Source: Malus domestica (taxonomy: Eukaryota > Streptophyta > Magnoliopsida > Rosales > Rosaceae). From it: 64,000 nt of DNA. This document shows, one piece after another, positions 43,601-55,136 of the stretch. A program made the position numbers and the translations under genes. The DNA lies in NCBI RefSeq assembly GCF_042453785.1, contig NC_091673.1, positions 10,077,501 to 10,141,500 of the forward strand, read 5' to 3'. Positions within the stretch are counted from its first letter, which is position 1. Each line of letters opens with the position of its first letter. Under the pieces are notes generated by a model, which saw only the letters and a program-made list of their open reading frames with translations, was not told the origin of the DNA and did not search any database.

Positions 43601-43742
43601 ATGCAAGTGTTCTTGTGAAAACAACGACCAAGACAATCTGGAGAATGAGTAAGGGAAGAGCAAAATCCAGGGGATTTTCGCCTTGAAACGATCCATTGGA
43701 TGTTGCCTTCATGGGGGCAACCAGCGGTGGCGGCGGAGCCAT
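40645..43742 (-). CDS. CHX18: Cation/H+ antiporter, CHX18-like, 3 exons
   Basis: Exons are 43742-43554, 43400-42399 and 41907-40645 (2454 nt, 817 aa), all phase 0 with GT-AG introns. The protein is a CPA2-family monovalent cation/proton exchanger of endomembranes or the plasma membrane. Seen are [18 protein letters not shown] and [20 protein letters not shown] in the first exon junction, then [54 protein letters not shown] (the conserved Asn-Asp of the pore) and [17 protein letters not shown]. The transport domain ends with [20 protein letters not shown]. The third exon is the cytosolic regulatory tail with [20 protein letters not shown] and [11 protein letters not shown], ending at APDTPIA. 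Length and motifs agree with plant CHX17/18/19. The tail carries an acidic, Glu/Asp-rich insert at about 41010-41060. Long plus-strand ORFs here are shadows of this GC-rich gene. Confidence 0.92.
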
Positions 43743-44481
43743 CTTCAGATCGATTGAATTGGTCAGGGATTCAATAGATCACTACACACACCATGCATCC
43801 ACCGGCCACCCCAACATACCAATGTGTAAAAACCAATTGATGAAGAAATGAACCAACACAATTCTCCTTTTCTTTTGACACGATGAAGAGAATCTCAGGA
43901 GGCTAACGTCGGACGTCTTATATAATGATATCCGTCAGTTGATCTCTGCGCGTGTGCAACTGCAATTTGGTTTGATTCGGAACGGACTATGGAGAGGGAA
44001 CAAAAGAAGCTAGCACAGCAAAGGGAAGAGAAAAGTGTGACAAATAAAACCAACATACTAATTATAGCAAATGACAACACGTTGAACGCTTTCTTTGCTT
44101 GGGAGTTAAGTGCCTGGTGATTCCTCCTTCCCCTCCTACATGTGGTTATGGTTGGTTTGAATAATAATTTCAACCTGAATTTATGTCGACTCCGGTCTCA
44201 AATGACCAATAAACCTCAAGTTTGAATGCAATGCCCTAACGAATCAATAATCACGATATAAACTAATCACCACATATCAGAATTTCATCTCCAATACGTA
44301 TAATTTTCGGAGAGACGAACTCCATTGGAAAGAAAATTGACAGCATATCCATGTCAAATGTTGAATTAACTAGGAAAAAGCAACTCTGCTTACACATTGA
44401 TACATCCTTCTATCCAAATCTTTTACAAAAACTACAAAAGGGGGTACGACGATCCAAAATAGAATTGAGTCTTTGGTGATC
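43743..44481. promoter_or_regulatory. CHX18 upstream region
   Basis: The CHX18 5' leader and promoter should lie at 43743-44100. A short minus-strand ORF at 43895-44173 resembles nothing known. No TE was recognised. The 3' UTR of the L18 gene occupies the right end. Confidence 0.4.
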
Positions 44482-46035
44482 CTAGAACTGAAGGCCGTGT
44501 TCCCTGGCTGCATCAGCAAGGGCTTGCACACGTCCATGATATGGGTATCCACCACGGTCAAAGGCCACCTTTGAGATCCCTTTCTCCAAACAGGACTTTG
44601 CAATGACTTCTCCTACCTTCTTTGCTACTTCCTGATGCCACAAAGCTTGAATGGATCAGAACTTTTATTTAACACACATGAAAGCTAAGGGAACAAGGTT
44701 TTCAAATAGAATGTAATATACCAAATGAGAAACCGACCGATCAAAATCTACTTTTCCAACTGCTAAGTTTATTACTATTATCCGTAATGAATTCATCTAC
44801 TGTAAGTTCATTGAACACGAGCGACAGAAGGAGCTTGCAGATTGATGATATGTAACAGTTTAACCAAGCAATGGGGATCTGGAGAAAATGATATGGGAAA
44901 AGCCGTGTGGCCTTATATTTAAATAGAATAGAAAACATGTATATTGTTCATTTCCGCTGTTTTCAGATTAATGAAACACATGGCCTGGAGCAATATTTAA
45001 CATGTTTAAGCGATATGTGTGAACTTACAACGGTAGGACCAGAAGTGTAGTCAAATTCTTCGGAGATGGGTTTCTGCATTGTTGAAGCCGAAGCAAGTGT
45101 GTGCATCTTGGTGTCATCAATCACTTGGACATAGATATGCTTGTGGGAGCGGAAGATAGCTAATCTTGGCCTTTCGGGAGTCCCTTCAACCTGAGAACAA
45201 AACAGATGCGCCATCCATAACCAAAACCAGAAAAGCAAACAAATGTCCGCAAGATAACTCATTTCGTAAAATTCACAATCATAATTTGGTGAGTGCAGAT
45301 AATAAACTCATAGAATTAAGGGTCCGTTGAGAACGCATCAATGTCACTAACAAGAACCCAATTAAAGCTTCAGAATTTCAAGTGTCAACCGAAGACCATA
45401 GGCTCAAGAGGATTTGGGAAACTTGTCTAATTCTTCTACTTCACCAATGTACTATAACAATCCAAATAAAGCTTCAGAATTCTTGTGCCGAAAAGAAAAA
45501 GGTTTCGAAATTCGTTAACTTGAAACTAGAACAGGCTAACCAGTTCAACTATATGCAGAATGAGAGTGTCTAACACATGAAATTGAAGACGCCCATTTTC
45601 CGGTTCTTGAGAAGCTAAACTCCAGCGATACTTACTTGGTCTAATGCGAAGAAGGAGGTTTACACATTACTCAGAAACAGACAATAAACGGCTTCTGAGT
45701 TGCCAGGGAACAAGATAAGGGGCAATTCAGAGCATATAATCTCAAGGGAGAAACAATTGTGCAGCAAAGTTCATCTTATATTATGTGGGTTGAAAGCAAA
45801 GAAATCAAATTGCAGAATTGTATATGCATATATATATAGAGAGGATTGGTAATGATGCCTTCTTTCTGATACGGGTATGGCGGGCGGTCCTGTCTTCTCT
45901 TTTGGTGGTGGCTTTGGCTTCCACGACAAGAGACCGAGACTGAGTCCTTGGGAACGGAGTCGCCGCCACTCCCACGAGCTTAGGACGCAGCCATAGCTGC
46001 TGAGAAGACGCTAGGAACGATAGCGAAGCTGACAT
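44482..46035 (-). CDS. RPL18: 50S ribosomal protein L18 (uL18c), chloroplastic, 3 exons
   Basis: Exons are 46035-45859, 45190-45029 and 44631-44482 (489 nt, 162 aa). The transit peptide (about 40 residues, [20 protein letters not shown]...) is followed by the L18 body: [98 protein letters not shown] and the C-terminus AREHGLQF. It belongs to the plastid large ribosomal subunit, where L18 binds 5S rRNA. The exon 1/2 junction falls between RKK and VEG, as expected from homologues. The intron there starts GC (AAG/GCATCA) and ends AG, because no GT donor is available at that point. Length and ends agree with Arabidopsis At1g48350 as I remember it. Confidence 0.9.
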
Positions 46036-46136
46036 TGTATCTTTCCGTCTCCCTATCTTCGTCTCTCAGTCTCTCTCTGTGTATTTCTAAAGCCCCACCA
46101 TGCTATTTGGAACCTTATCCATCCCCCTCCCAGAAT

Positions 46137-46547
46137 TGAACAATACTTGCCTACTCGGAGTAGGAACTGGTGTTCAAAAATTTTCAAAATTATTTGTTGT
46201 TAAATTATAGAATTTTGTGCTTATAATCATAATAGTTAATATTATAAATTACCATGTAAAAATCGTTTCTGTAAAAAATCAATTAAAACTAAGGTCGTTT
46301 AGTCATCAAACTATTTAAAAACAAATGAACGGTATTGGTAAAAGTATTATGAACCGTCTATGTATTTGCTACAATAGATTGACTAAACGACCTTGGTTTT
46401 AATTTAATTTTTTCAGAGATGATCTTTACAATGTGATTCATAGTATGAACGGTTCTGATCTTAAGCACAAAACTCTGCGATTAAATACTACTCATTTTCA
46501 TTTTTAGTAGGAGTTGCTACTCATTTTGAGTAGCCAAGTATTGTTCC
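46137..46547. mobile_element. Foldback MITE with long inverted arms
   Basis: The ends are inverted: TGAACAATACTTGCCTACTC at the left and GAGTAGCCAAGTATTGTTCC at the right. Inside, two arms of 100 bp or more are imperfectly complementary, including AAGGTCGTTTAGTC on the left and GACTAAACGACCTT on the right. There is no coding capacity. A related copy lies at about 53932-54310. It sits upstream of the L18 start, in the L18 promoter region. Confidence 0.7.
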
Positions 46548-47230
46548 AAACAATACCCACTGTTTTTCTTTTGAGTTGGTTGACACTTTTTATTTTACTT
46601 TCCACACATTATTTTCAATTTACATCTATCAAATTGAATTAATTGAATATCAAAAGATGGAATTTAAGACATTCTCAATTTTCTGTCATCGAGTCAAATG
46701 AATTGAAGAAGATACAAAATAAATTTCCAAAAAGTGTGTGGAGGTAAAATTGGGTGTCTAGTTAGCACCACCTTTCTTTTTTTTCTATTTTATTTCAAAT
46801 AAAAATTTGCCAAAGGGGTTTTTTTCCCATCAGCCAAATTTCTTAAATTATGCTTTGAAGGTGTGATTTTAATTTATAATTAAAAATAATAATCTTTTAA
46901 GGAAGTGTAATTTCAATTTTTTTTTTTTTGTTTGTTTGTCAGATAATAAAACGACTTGCTCATAGCATCGTGTCCTGCTACAAGGCAAATGCCTTGTCCA
47001 TCCAGTTGTGATTAACGAATTTTCTCGGTTCATATTTCATAATTAGTAGTCTGTTTTCTTAATCGTCATTTAAAGATTGAAAAAGTGTATATTAAGAAAA
47101 TGGCCGGTCATTTTTCCCCAGGCCAGCGTTGTACTTCACTTGATGTTGAAGAACTTTTGTGAGAGAAAAATATAAGGTGTTGGTTCTTGTGGCAATTCTA
47201 ACTCAGGTTTTACAAGCAGGCAAAACCCCG
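46548..47230. other. AT-rich intergenic DNA between L18 and the helicase remnant
   Basis: No gene, RNA or clear repeat end was seen. It has T-rich tracts (about 46917-46930). Its right end is the 3' flank of the helicase remnant. Confidence 0.5.
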
Positions 47231-47919
47231 TTAGTACAGAAGCTCATACGCAGCTGGTACATCATGCACCGGGTGACCTCGGTTTCTTTCCATTATCTTT
47301 CCGGCAAGGGAGACTTGTTTCAACATCACAAAGATGAATGCCTTCCCTATTCCTACAGCAGCTCTGGCTGTTCTTCCTACACGTCGCACATACTTGTATC
47401 GCGAGGGATGTCGAAGAGTATAACATGATCCACACCGAAAAGTCAATTCCACGCGGTGCTCTGCCAGATATTTCATAAACGTCAACTTGCTGATTACCAT
47501 ATGTAAGCAAAGTTCAGTACAGGAAATGATGCAGAAAGCAATAGAAGTACTACCTATCAGTGCAAACCAGAAACTGTGAGACTTCCTTTGAATTAGAGTT
47601 GGTGAACTCCTCCACATTTGCGAGCCTTCCTTGAGCCAACGCAGAGTGGAATGGTAGAACTCGAACGCGAGTTCCACTTCTGTCAAAACGCGTTAATATA
47701 TTCTCAACTTTTATGCATGTCTCAATCTGCATATTGGAAAGGAAAAGCTAACTTGAGTTGAACTTTATGAAGTGACTTGAGAAGAAATTAAGTTCCACAT
47801 TCAGAGAAAGGAAAAAGTCAGTGATAAGCCACTCAAAAGTCGAAAGTCAAAAGGGAAAGGTTCCACCTTACCTTGTTACAGACAATAATCGATTTGGGAA
47901 CTAGACTTCCCTCCACAAG
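47231..47919 (-). pseudogene. RH50-like DEAD-box RNA helicase, 3' remnant
   Basis: Three terminal exons are readable: 47919-47872 (LVEGSLVPKSIIVCNK), 47726-47554 (IETCIKVENILTRFDRSG to FLVCTDR) and 47460-47231 (APRGIDF, then YVRRVGRTARAAVGIGKAF and VHDVPAAYELLY, stop at 47231). They match the C-terminal helicase domain (motifs IV to VI) and the tail of plastid RH50/RH39-type RNA helicases. The splice sites are intact. In the last exon, two small losses of 1 and 4 nt between GIDF and YVRRVGRT put the parts in different frames. The N-terminal half with the ATP-binding and DEAD motifs is absent; RBL14 lies immediately upstream. I call it a truncated pseudogene. Confidence 0.8.
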
Positions 47920-48280
47920 CTGCAGAAGAGCAGATTTCTTATTTGAGAATGCCTTCTTTGGAGATTTTCACTTCCATCATCTCCACTGCAATCTACAAGC
48001 ACCGGACATTAATTGTGATTATCAGAATCCATCATTTTGGAGTAAGGTAAAGCTCTTCAGTTCTAATAAAAAGAATTTGATTTGAAATTAGGAAAAAAAA
48101 AATTGATCAAAAGTGAAACTAATAATGCGGCAACAATAAGAATACCCTTTTCTGCAATCCACGCGCCCCACTTGCCCACTCGCCCACTCGCCAACTCGGG
48201 AAGACGGGGCAGAAGAGGTACTTGAATTTACATGCCCTGCATTGCCAACACCATCTGTAACAAGCCTCATGAGTCCCCTA

Positions 48281-49726
48281 TCATCTACTAAATCTTTCCA
48301 ACCTCCGCCGTCTTAACTCTTCCAAAGTAAGGTGACCAGAATAATGTGGTGACCGAGGTGAACCCATGCCACTGCCATAGCCATCCCCTCTCCTATTTGT
48401 CGAACACATTTCACATACATCTAGCCAAGCAGAATTCTCATACGTACAAGCATGGCACCTCCAGAAACCAGATACAGACATTCCTCTTTGACTCCAACCA
48501 ACAGGTCCTCTACCGGATACTTGCCTCCGCGGAAACCAGCGCTGTAAAAACCTCAGAGGCCATTTCAGCACACCAAAAACACCTCTGAAGATAGCAGTAA
48601 GTGGGTCTGAACCATTATACGAACCCCTCAGCCAGACATACACAAGACCGGCAAGTATTCCACTCAAATGGCCAACAAAAGAGACACCAGGTACCAGCAT
48701 TTGGGCAAAAGCCAATTCTGCCCACACAGCATAATGGGACGGTATTGGAATTCCATACACATAACTGTTCTCAGTCTGTGAATTGAGCACGACCTTCATG
48801 GCAAAGAGAACCCCAGAAAACCCGACAGAGTATTCAGAGTAGAAAGACCAGTCATAGTCGAAGAACATTAGTAGGGACTTGGAAATCAGCAGTGACATTC
48901 CTTGGGACATACCCAGCAGGACAGCAACCATGGATGCAAATTCAGCACTATCCATTGAAGATTCTAACGGAATCCCCTTCCATAACAGGGAGAGCATGTT
49001 GTAAACCAAGTGAGACTCTCCGGCGTGGAAGAACGGCGACAAGAAGAACCGCTTCAAGTCCCCATACTGTTCAAACCAATTGCAAAAACAGCTTGCCCAA
49101 GTCATATAGAATAAACCCAAATTCAGAAAAAACGCTCACCACATTATATATATAATGAACCCATTAAAACCCAACTGACATATGAAACCAAAACAAGAAA
49201 AAGGTTGTAGCTTGCGATAAATTCTAACAGAAAAGAATAATATTTACATGGAAGGGACCGAAATTAGCACATTACAAACAATTTGGGGTTTTTCATAACT
49301 TAGAAATTGGAATAATAAACTGGAAAAAGCAACAAAAATGGGTTATTATTTACATTGTTCATCAAAAAATGAAAAAGAAAATAAATCAGTTGTAGCAAAA
49401 TATAACCAAAAAAAACAAATCACAAGATTATTGCATACATGGAATTATAAAAAGAGGCAAAATTAAAACTTTACAACAACTTGGGGTTTTTTTAGTAAGA
49501 AATGAGAAATTACCTTAAGGATGAGGTGGGGATTGAACCTGACTTCTTCAATGGAAGGAAGAATGGGGTCAAGAAAATCTGGGTGTAAGTAGATGAGAGA
49601 GTTGGCGGCGATGAGTCCGGCGGTGATGGGTGGTTTCCGGTCGAGCCTGTAATACTCACTGAAGGTGTGAAGTGCCAGCAGCGGCAACATCCCGTTCGAT
49701 CGCGGCCTTCGAATTCCTCTCACCAT
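48281..49726 (-). CDS. RBL14: Rhomboid-like protease with RanBP2 zinc finger (RBL14-like), 2 exons
   Basis: Exons are 49726-49514 and 49066-48281 (999 nt, 332 aa), phase 0 junction, GT-AG. This is a rhomboid-family intramembrane serine protease. The catalytic Ser is in VGFSGVLFAMKVVLNS and the His in SFVGHLSGILAGLVYVW. The N-terminal part has PPITAGLIAANSLIYL and the conserved FNPHLILK / YGDLKRFFLSPFFHAGESHL. The C-terminal cytosolic tail ends in a RanBP2-type zinc finger (WRCHACTYENSAWLDVCEMC) and then LTLEELRRRRLERFS. This order matches Arabidopsis At3g17611 (RBL14, annotated as mitochondrial). The frame extending to 49120 on the minus strand is intron read-through; the acceptor at 49067 gives the conserved join. 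Confidence 0.92.
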
Positions 49727-50170
49727 TTTTTAGCTTCGAACTGCGTTGGATTGGTTGATCTTCGAGCGCAACGGCCTTCTCTGTCGAATCGATTTGGCTT
49801 CTTGGTTCGTAAAGCACCTTCCAAAGTCCAAGACTTGCGCGTGACTTGCGCGTGCATGAAAGGCTTCCGTAAGTTTTCGGGTTTATATATCTATATCCCT
49901 TCTTTGTCAACGAAAAAATATGAAAAGACTCTTCTATTATATAAAAAAATTATGAGTAATAATGTAATTTTATAAATCTAAATTTTAATATTTTTTATTG
50001 AAATTTCATCTACAAATGATATTAAAATATCTTTAATATTTAAAATTAAAAAAAAAAAACACTCCCCCCTGGGTTCTCTATCTCTCCCTCTCTCACCTTC
50101 TCATTTTAAAAAAAAAAAATATGTTCATACAAACAAAGTGTATAGGCAAATGCTAGTTACACATTAATGA
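49727..50170. other. RBL14 upstream region
   Basis: Probable 5' leader and promoter of RBL14, then AT-rich DNA with A-runs at about 50049-50060 and 50109-50118. No other gene was seen. AATGA at 50166-50170 is the left target duplication of the young Copia element. Confidence 0.5.
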
Positions 50171-50459
50171 TGATAACACTCTAAGACCAACACTATGAAT
50201 ATCAGAGAAGAACCAGAAACTGAGAAGAAAGAAGGAAAGAGAGAAATGAAGAATAAGGAAATTGTATTGATCTTTAGAATTGACTAACTGAATTACAATA
50301 TGTGTTCTCTGCTATTTATAAACCAACATACATTCTTAGCTAGCAAGCTTTCTCTTTTAACTAACTAACTAACTAACTATAAACTGTTTTGATATTCTAA
50401 CCGTTGATTGAAGTAATGAGCTGGCACTCCATCTAACCATTGATCCATCTCAGTCAACA
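50171..50459 (-). repeat. 3' LTR of the young Copia element
   Basis: 289 bp, TGATAACACT...CAGTCAACA, identical by eye to 53127-53415. It contains a (CTAA)n tract at about 50360-50378. Confidence 0.9.
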
Positions 50460-53126
50460 TCCCCCCTCAATCGTGGCTGGGGTACTCAGCCTAAGATTGT
50501 AACAGTGTCGAAGAAAAGCTGGACTGTGCAAACCTTTTGTAAGAACATCGGCAGTTTGATCCTCAGTTGGAATGTACACCACTTCTAGATCTCCTTGTTG
50601 AACACGTTCACGCACAAAATGAAAATCCGTGTCAAGATGCTTTATGCGAGAATGAAATACAGGATTCGCAGTAAGAGCTATGGCAGACATATTATCGCAA
50701 TGAATTGTAGGAGGTGAAGACAAAAACACTTCAAGATCCTTCAGTATTCCCCTCACCCAAGCAACATCAGCTGCAGTGTGAGCAAGAGCCTTATATTCAG
50801 CCTCTGTTGAATGTGTTGTTCTAACTTGCTTTACAGAAAAAGACAGTCTACACATTTTCCCTGAAATACAAGCTGAACACATAGTAGAACAAGAATCTTT
50901 ATGAACAGATACATCTGCAGTCTTCAACATGATAGACAATACTTCTTCAGATGGATGTCCCAATCGCTTGTGCCAAATTGAACTGCTCACTTTCTTCCCA
51001 AGAAACGCACTACACTTCTCCAATTTTGCAGCAAATGAACTTCTGAAAACAGATGCTGGTATCTTGAATAATTCCCCATCATCACTCTTTCCTTGGTACA
51101 AAATCACCCGAGTTGCCTTGTCCTGGATAAAAAACACCAAATCATCACAAATAAACCAACAACCATTATCTCTACATAATTTCTTGACTGATAACAAATT
51201 CATTGCAAGAAGTGGGACATGCAGTACATGATTCAATACAAAAGTATGAGTATCAGTAATAAGTTTAGATACACCAATGTTTTTGACAAGCAAACCTTCT
51301 CCATTTCCTATTGTGATTTTCGAGTCACCATTGTAAGGAGTGACTTGGTTAATATGTTCAAGATTAGCTGTCATGTGATGACTTGCACCTGTGTCAACTA
51401 CCCATGTATCGGCATTAGAAAACCCATGAATACTTGGAGCTGCTTGTGTTGAAATGGATGACTGAGCTGCCATTCCCACAGGTGTTGGATTCAATGACTG
51501 AGGTGGAGGAGGTCCTTGATAAGAATAATTGTTCCTGTGATAGCATTGTATAGCCGTATGTCCTTTCTTGCCACAAATTTGACAAAAAACTGGCCCCTTG
51601 AATACTTGATCACTGTCAGTCCTATAGTAACAATTTGGTGCAGTATGACCCCTTCTTGAACAAATCTGACACTCTGGAGATATAGCAGCCTTGTAATTTG
51701 TATTACCATGCCAATTACTTCCTTGTCGAAAACCACTTCCACCTGGCAGAGCGTTAGAACTACCATACTGACCTTTTTGATTGTCAACTGACCCATTGGA
51801 ACTAGTTGAACCATTAGAATCATTGAAACCATAAGATCTATTCCCAAAATTAGAATAGGACCTGGTATTGTTATTAGGACCATTGAACCGCCTGTTATTG
51901 TTGAAGTTCGATCTCTGTTGAAAAGATCTCCCACCATTGCCAGTAAAACCGAATCCACCATTAAAACTGCTTGAACCATTAAATCTCTGTGAATGAGAAC
52001 TTTCACCTTGTTCAAATGACTGATAACCGCCTTGACTTCCTTGATTATGTGTTGAATCACCACGAACATACATAGCTGACATTGGCCCAGCAATATTAGT
52101 CAATCTTGTTTCAAGAGAACCCTCAACTCCAATCAATTGAGCCCTGAAATCCTTTAGAGATATAGATGTATCTCGAGCAAGAATTATAGTTTTAATGACT
52201 TCATACTCTGGTGGCAGCCCTGATAACACCGCAATCATCAAATCATTCTCAGTAATCCTCTCCCCTGCAGCTACAAGTTGATCTTTAATAACCTTCAGTC
52301 TCAGCAAGAATTTATCAACCGATTCAGACCCTTTTTGAGCAGTGTGAAATTCAGTTTTTAACTGATTGATCCTCACTACAGAAATAGAAGCAAATCTTTC
52401 TTGTAAACTTTCCCAAGCTTCTTGTGCAGTCTTGCATCCTATCACATGATCCATAACTTCATCACTAAGAGTAGCAATGAGTAAGCTCAGTAACGCCAAA
52501 TCTTTCTGTATCCATTGTTTATAAGCTTGAGTAATCTCCTTTGTAACACCTCCTTCAGGCGTAATACAATACTTTGGTGGACATTGTGATTCCCCAGTAA
52601 AGAAATCAAACAGATCATACCCACGAAGAACAGAAGAAAACTGATAATTCCATTTGACAAAATTATCTTCTTGCAATTTTACAGTAATCATACCAAGTAA
52701 CCCTTCAATCTTGACTGAATTCATAGCCATTGTAAAACAAAACTAACACTCAACAATCAACAAACAACAAACTTCTGAATCTTTATACACAAAACACACT
52801 TCACACTGCTGGCTTCGGCCTTTTTATGCAGTACACAACTCAACAATCAACCATTTTCATTCTTTCAATCTTCAACACTTTGACAATCAACAATCTTTGA
52901 ACTAAAAAATCTCACCACCAATTACAATCATTTCACACCCAGCAAAGCATATATTTCACAGCGACATTTCATCAAACAGTTCATCTACAACTTCAAGAAC
53001 AGAAAAATACAATCGAAAAACGAAAATACCAGATTCCAGAAACTCCCCAGTAATCATCTCAGTCGGCCTGATACACAAAACTGCAACGGAAGAATCCCAA
53101 GCGATCGTTCTGAGCTCTGGATACCA

Positions 53127-53415
53127 TGATAACACTCTAAGACCAACACTATGAATATCAGAGAAGAACCAGAAACTGAGAAGAAAGAAGGAAAGAGAGA
53201 AATGAAGAATAAGGAAATTGTATTGATCTTTAGAATTGACTAACTGAATTACAATATGTGTTCTCTGCTATTTATAAACCAACATACATTCTTAGCTAGC
53301 AAGCTTTCTCTTTTAACTAACTAACTAACTAACTATAAACTGTTTTGATATTCTAACCGTTGATTGAAGTAATGAGCTGGCACTCCATCTAACCATTGAT
53401 CCATCTCAGTCAACA
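53127..53415 (-). repeat. 5' LTR of the young Copia element
   Basis: 289 bp, identical to the other LTR, followed by the target duplication AATGA (53416-53420). Confidence 0.9.
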
Positions 53416-55059
53416 AATGAAACCTTATTTGTCAATCAAAAGAGAAAGAAAATGTATTTTTATCTTCTATCACAACAAAAAAGTTAAGGACAACAACTTA
53501 ATTTCACAAAACAAAATTTTACTATTTTTTGTTTAAGCCTCACCTATATATAATTTTATCATCTTTAATTTAAAAAATTAAAAATTAAAAAAAATAAAAA
53601 TAAATAAACCTCTCTCCTAATTCCTCCGTTCTCTCTCAGTCTCTTCCTAAATCTCTCTTTCAATTTTAAAAACAAAAGTAACAAAATTTCACATACTTTA
53701 TGTTTGAGGACATACTATTTTAAGAAATGGGCTGACCCATAAGATAGCCCATTAACTAGTGAAGCAAGGCTCATGCCTCGCGGTGGGCACTACTAGGCCG
53801 GCTGCTATTAAAAGAAAAGTTTTATGTTGGTCAATCAAATTTAGTAATGTCACGTGAACTTATAACCTTCGTTTGATTTATCTGCTCAACTTTCAATTTC
53901 ATCATCAACTTTCTTACTATTTTTTAAGAGAAATGTTTGGCTCTTTAAGCTGAAGTAGGAATTCCTCCTCAAAATATTTTGTGACTGATTTACGGAATTT
54001 TATACTTATGAAAACGATTTATATTATCAACCACTTTGTAAAGAATTTTTGAAAAAAAATTAATTAAAAGATAAAGTTGTTTAGTCAATCAACTATAACA
54101 AATAGATAGACAGTTTGTAATGCTATTACTGTATCTTGACCATCTGTTTTATGCTGCACAATGACTAAGCATTCATATTTTATTAATTTTTTGCTAAGTT
54201 GATCTCTACATAGTGATTTTTTAATATGAACAATTCTGACTATAAACAGAAAATTTCGTAAATTAATCGCAAAGTATCGGAAGGAGAAACTCATCCTTGC
54301 CAAGTTATTTTTTCTTTTATATAAAGGAGTAGATCACCCCAAAACTAACTTAATAAATTACTAGATGCAGTACACACACTATGTGTGATTTAATATTTTA
54401 AAAAGAATTAAATTAAATTTATGTAAAAAAAATTAGTGGAATGGGGAAGTTAGAAAAAGTGGGGAAAAAATAGACGTGGGTAGGTGCAAATGAGAGAGAG
54501 AGTGTGTGAATGAGTTTTACATAATGATACAATGACATGGTTGTGAGGTTTAGAGAAAAAAAAAGTAAAAACTTATCCGTACAAAATTAATATAATGTTC
54601 CATTTTTTTTCTTTTATAATATTTTCTATTAATATGAAATTTAGATTACAAACAATTCTTTTTTCTTTTTCTTCTTCAAAAAAAAAAAAATTACAAACAC
54701 TACGGTCATAGAGACTACGATCAAATTATCAAAAAAATAAGTTTCCATTTAGATGGATCTCGAAATAATAGTACTTAAAATTTATATTATAACTTTAATC
54801 GACAAAGTCGCCATCTCTAACATTCTTCGTCTGGTAGACATAAACCCACGTTCTTCGCCCGCCACAAGGCAACTTTTTTAATTCAATTTTGAAGAAAGTA
54901 GGCACTAGGCAGGCATATATGACCAAAACAAATAAAAAAAGGCATAAAGATATTAAAACATGTTTTTGTTGGTAGGAACGGGACTAAATGATTATGTTAT
55001 GTTCCACAGCAACTAATCAATACTTAGGTTGTCTCTAAAAATAAAAGAGAGAACCAATT
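53416..55059. other. Intergenic DNA with a MITE, left of the F-box/kelch gene
   Basis: AT-rich, non-coding. Apart from the MITE at about 53932-54310 it holds only low-complexity A/T tracts, a GAGAGAG run at about 54491-54500 and, at its right end, the probable promoter of the F-box/kelch gene. No RNA gene was recognised. Confidence 0.5.
53932..54310. mobile_element. Second copy of the foldback MITE family
   Basis: Shares with 46137-46547 the arm words AAAGTTGTTTAGTCAATC on the left, TTAATTTTTTGCTAAGTTGATC on the right, and an AATTTTATACTTATGA-like block close to each end. It is more diverged and its exact ends are unclear. Confidence 0.5.
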
Positions 55060-55073
55060 TATCCTCCCATAAA

Positions 55074-55136
55074 ATGAATCTCCGTCTGTGGGGTCTTGGT
55101 TTGGTCGTCGTCTTCTTCTTCCCCATCAAGTTCTGA
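55074..55136 (+). other. Upstream ORF (20 codons) in the probable 5' leader of the F-box/kelch gene
   Basis: ATG at 55074 opens MNLRLWGLGLVVVFFFPIKF and stops at 55134-55136. A donor-like AAA/GTAAGT follows at once (GT at 55140-55141). If the leader starts upstream of 55074, this small frame precedes the main start and could affect its translation. Transcript evidence is lacking. Confidence 0.3.

Larger units (their letters stand above)
50171..53415 (-). mobile_element. Young, small Copia LTR retrotransposon, minus orientation
   Basis: The two 289-bp LTRs (50171-50459 and 53127-53415) are identical by eye. They start TG and end CA and are flanked by AATGA on both sides. The primer site (TGGTATCCAGAGC, close to initiator-Met tRNA) lies just inside the 5' LTR and a GAGGGGGG polypurine tract just inside the 3' LTR, on the minus strand. 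One long open frame (52730-50454) carries gag (LSGLPPEYE), two CCHC zinc knuckles (CQICSRRGHTAPNC, CQICGKKGHTAIQC), protease (WVVDTGASHH), a GAG-pre-integrase segment (WHKRLGHPS) and an RNase H end (EAEYKALAHTAADVAW). The integrase core and reverse transcriptase were not seen, so it is an internally reduced element, incomplete although structurally tidy. Identical LTRs mean a very recent insertion. Confidence 0.9.

Noticed and set aside
41228-43686. Long ORFs on both strands across CHX18 exons (for example 228, 278 and 209 codons)
   Set aside because: These are shadows of the GC-rich CHX18 coding exons; their His/Pro/Arg-rich translations have no family resemblance.
51491-52093. 200-codon minus-strand ORF inside the young Copia element
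   Set aside because: Alternative-frame shadow of the gag region with its low-complexity Asn/Gly/Ser-rich stretch.
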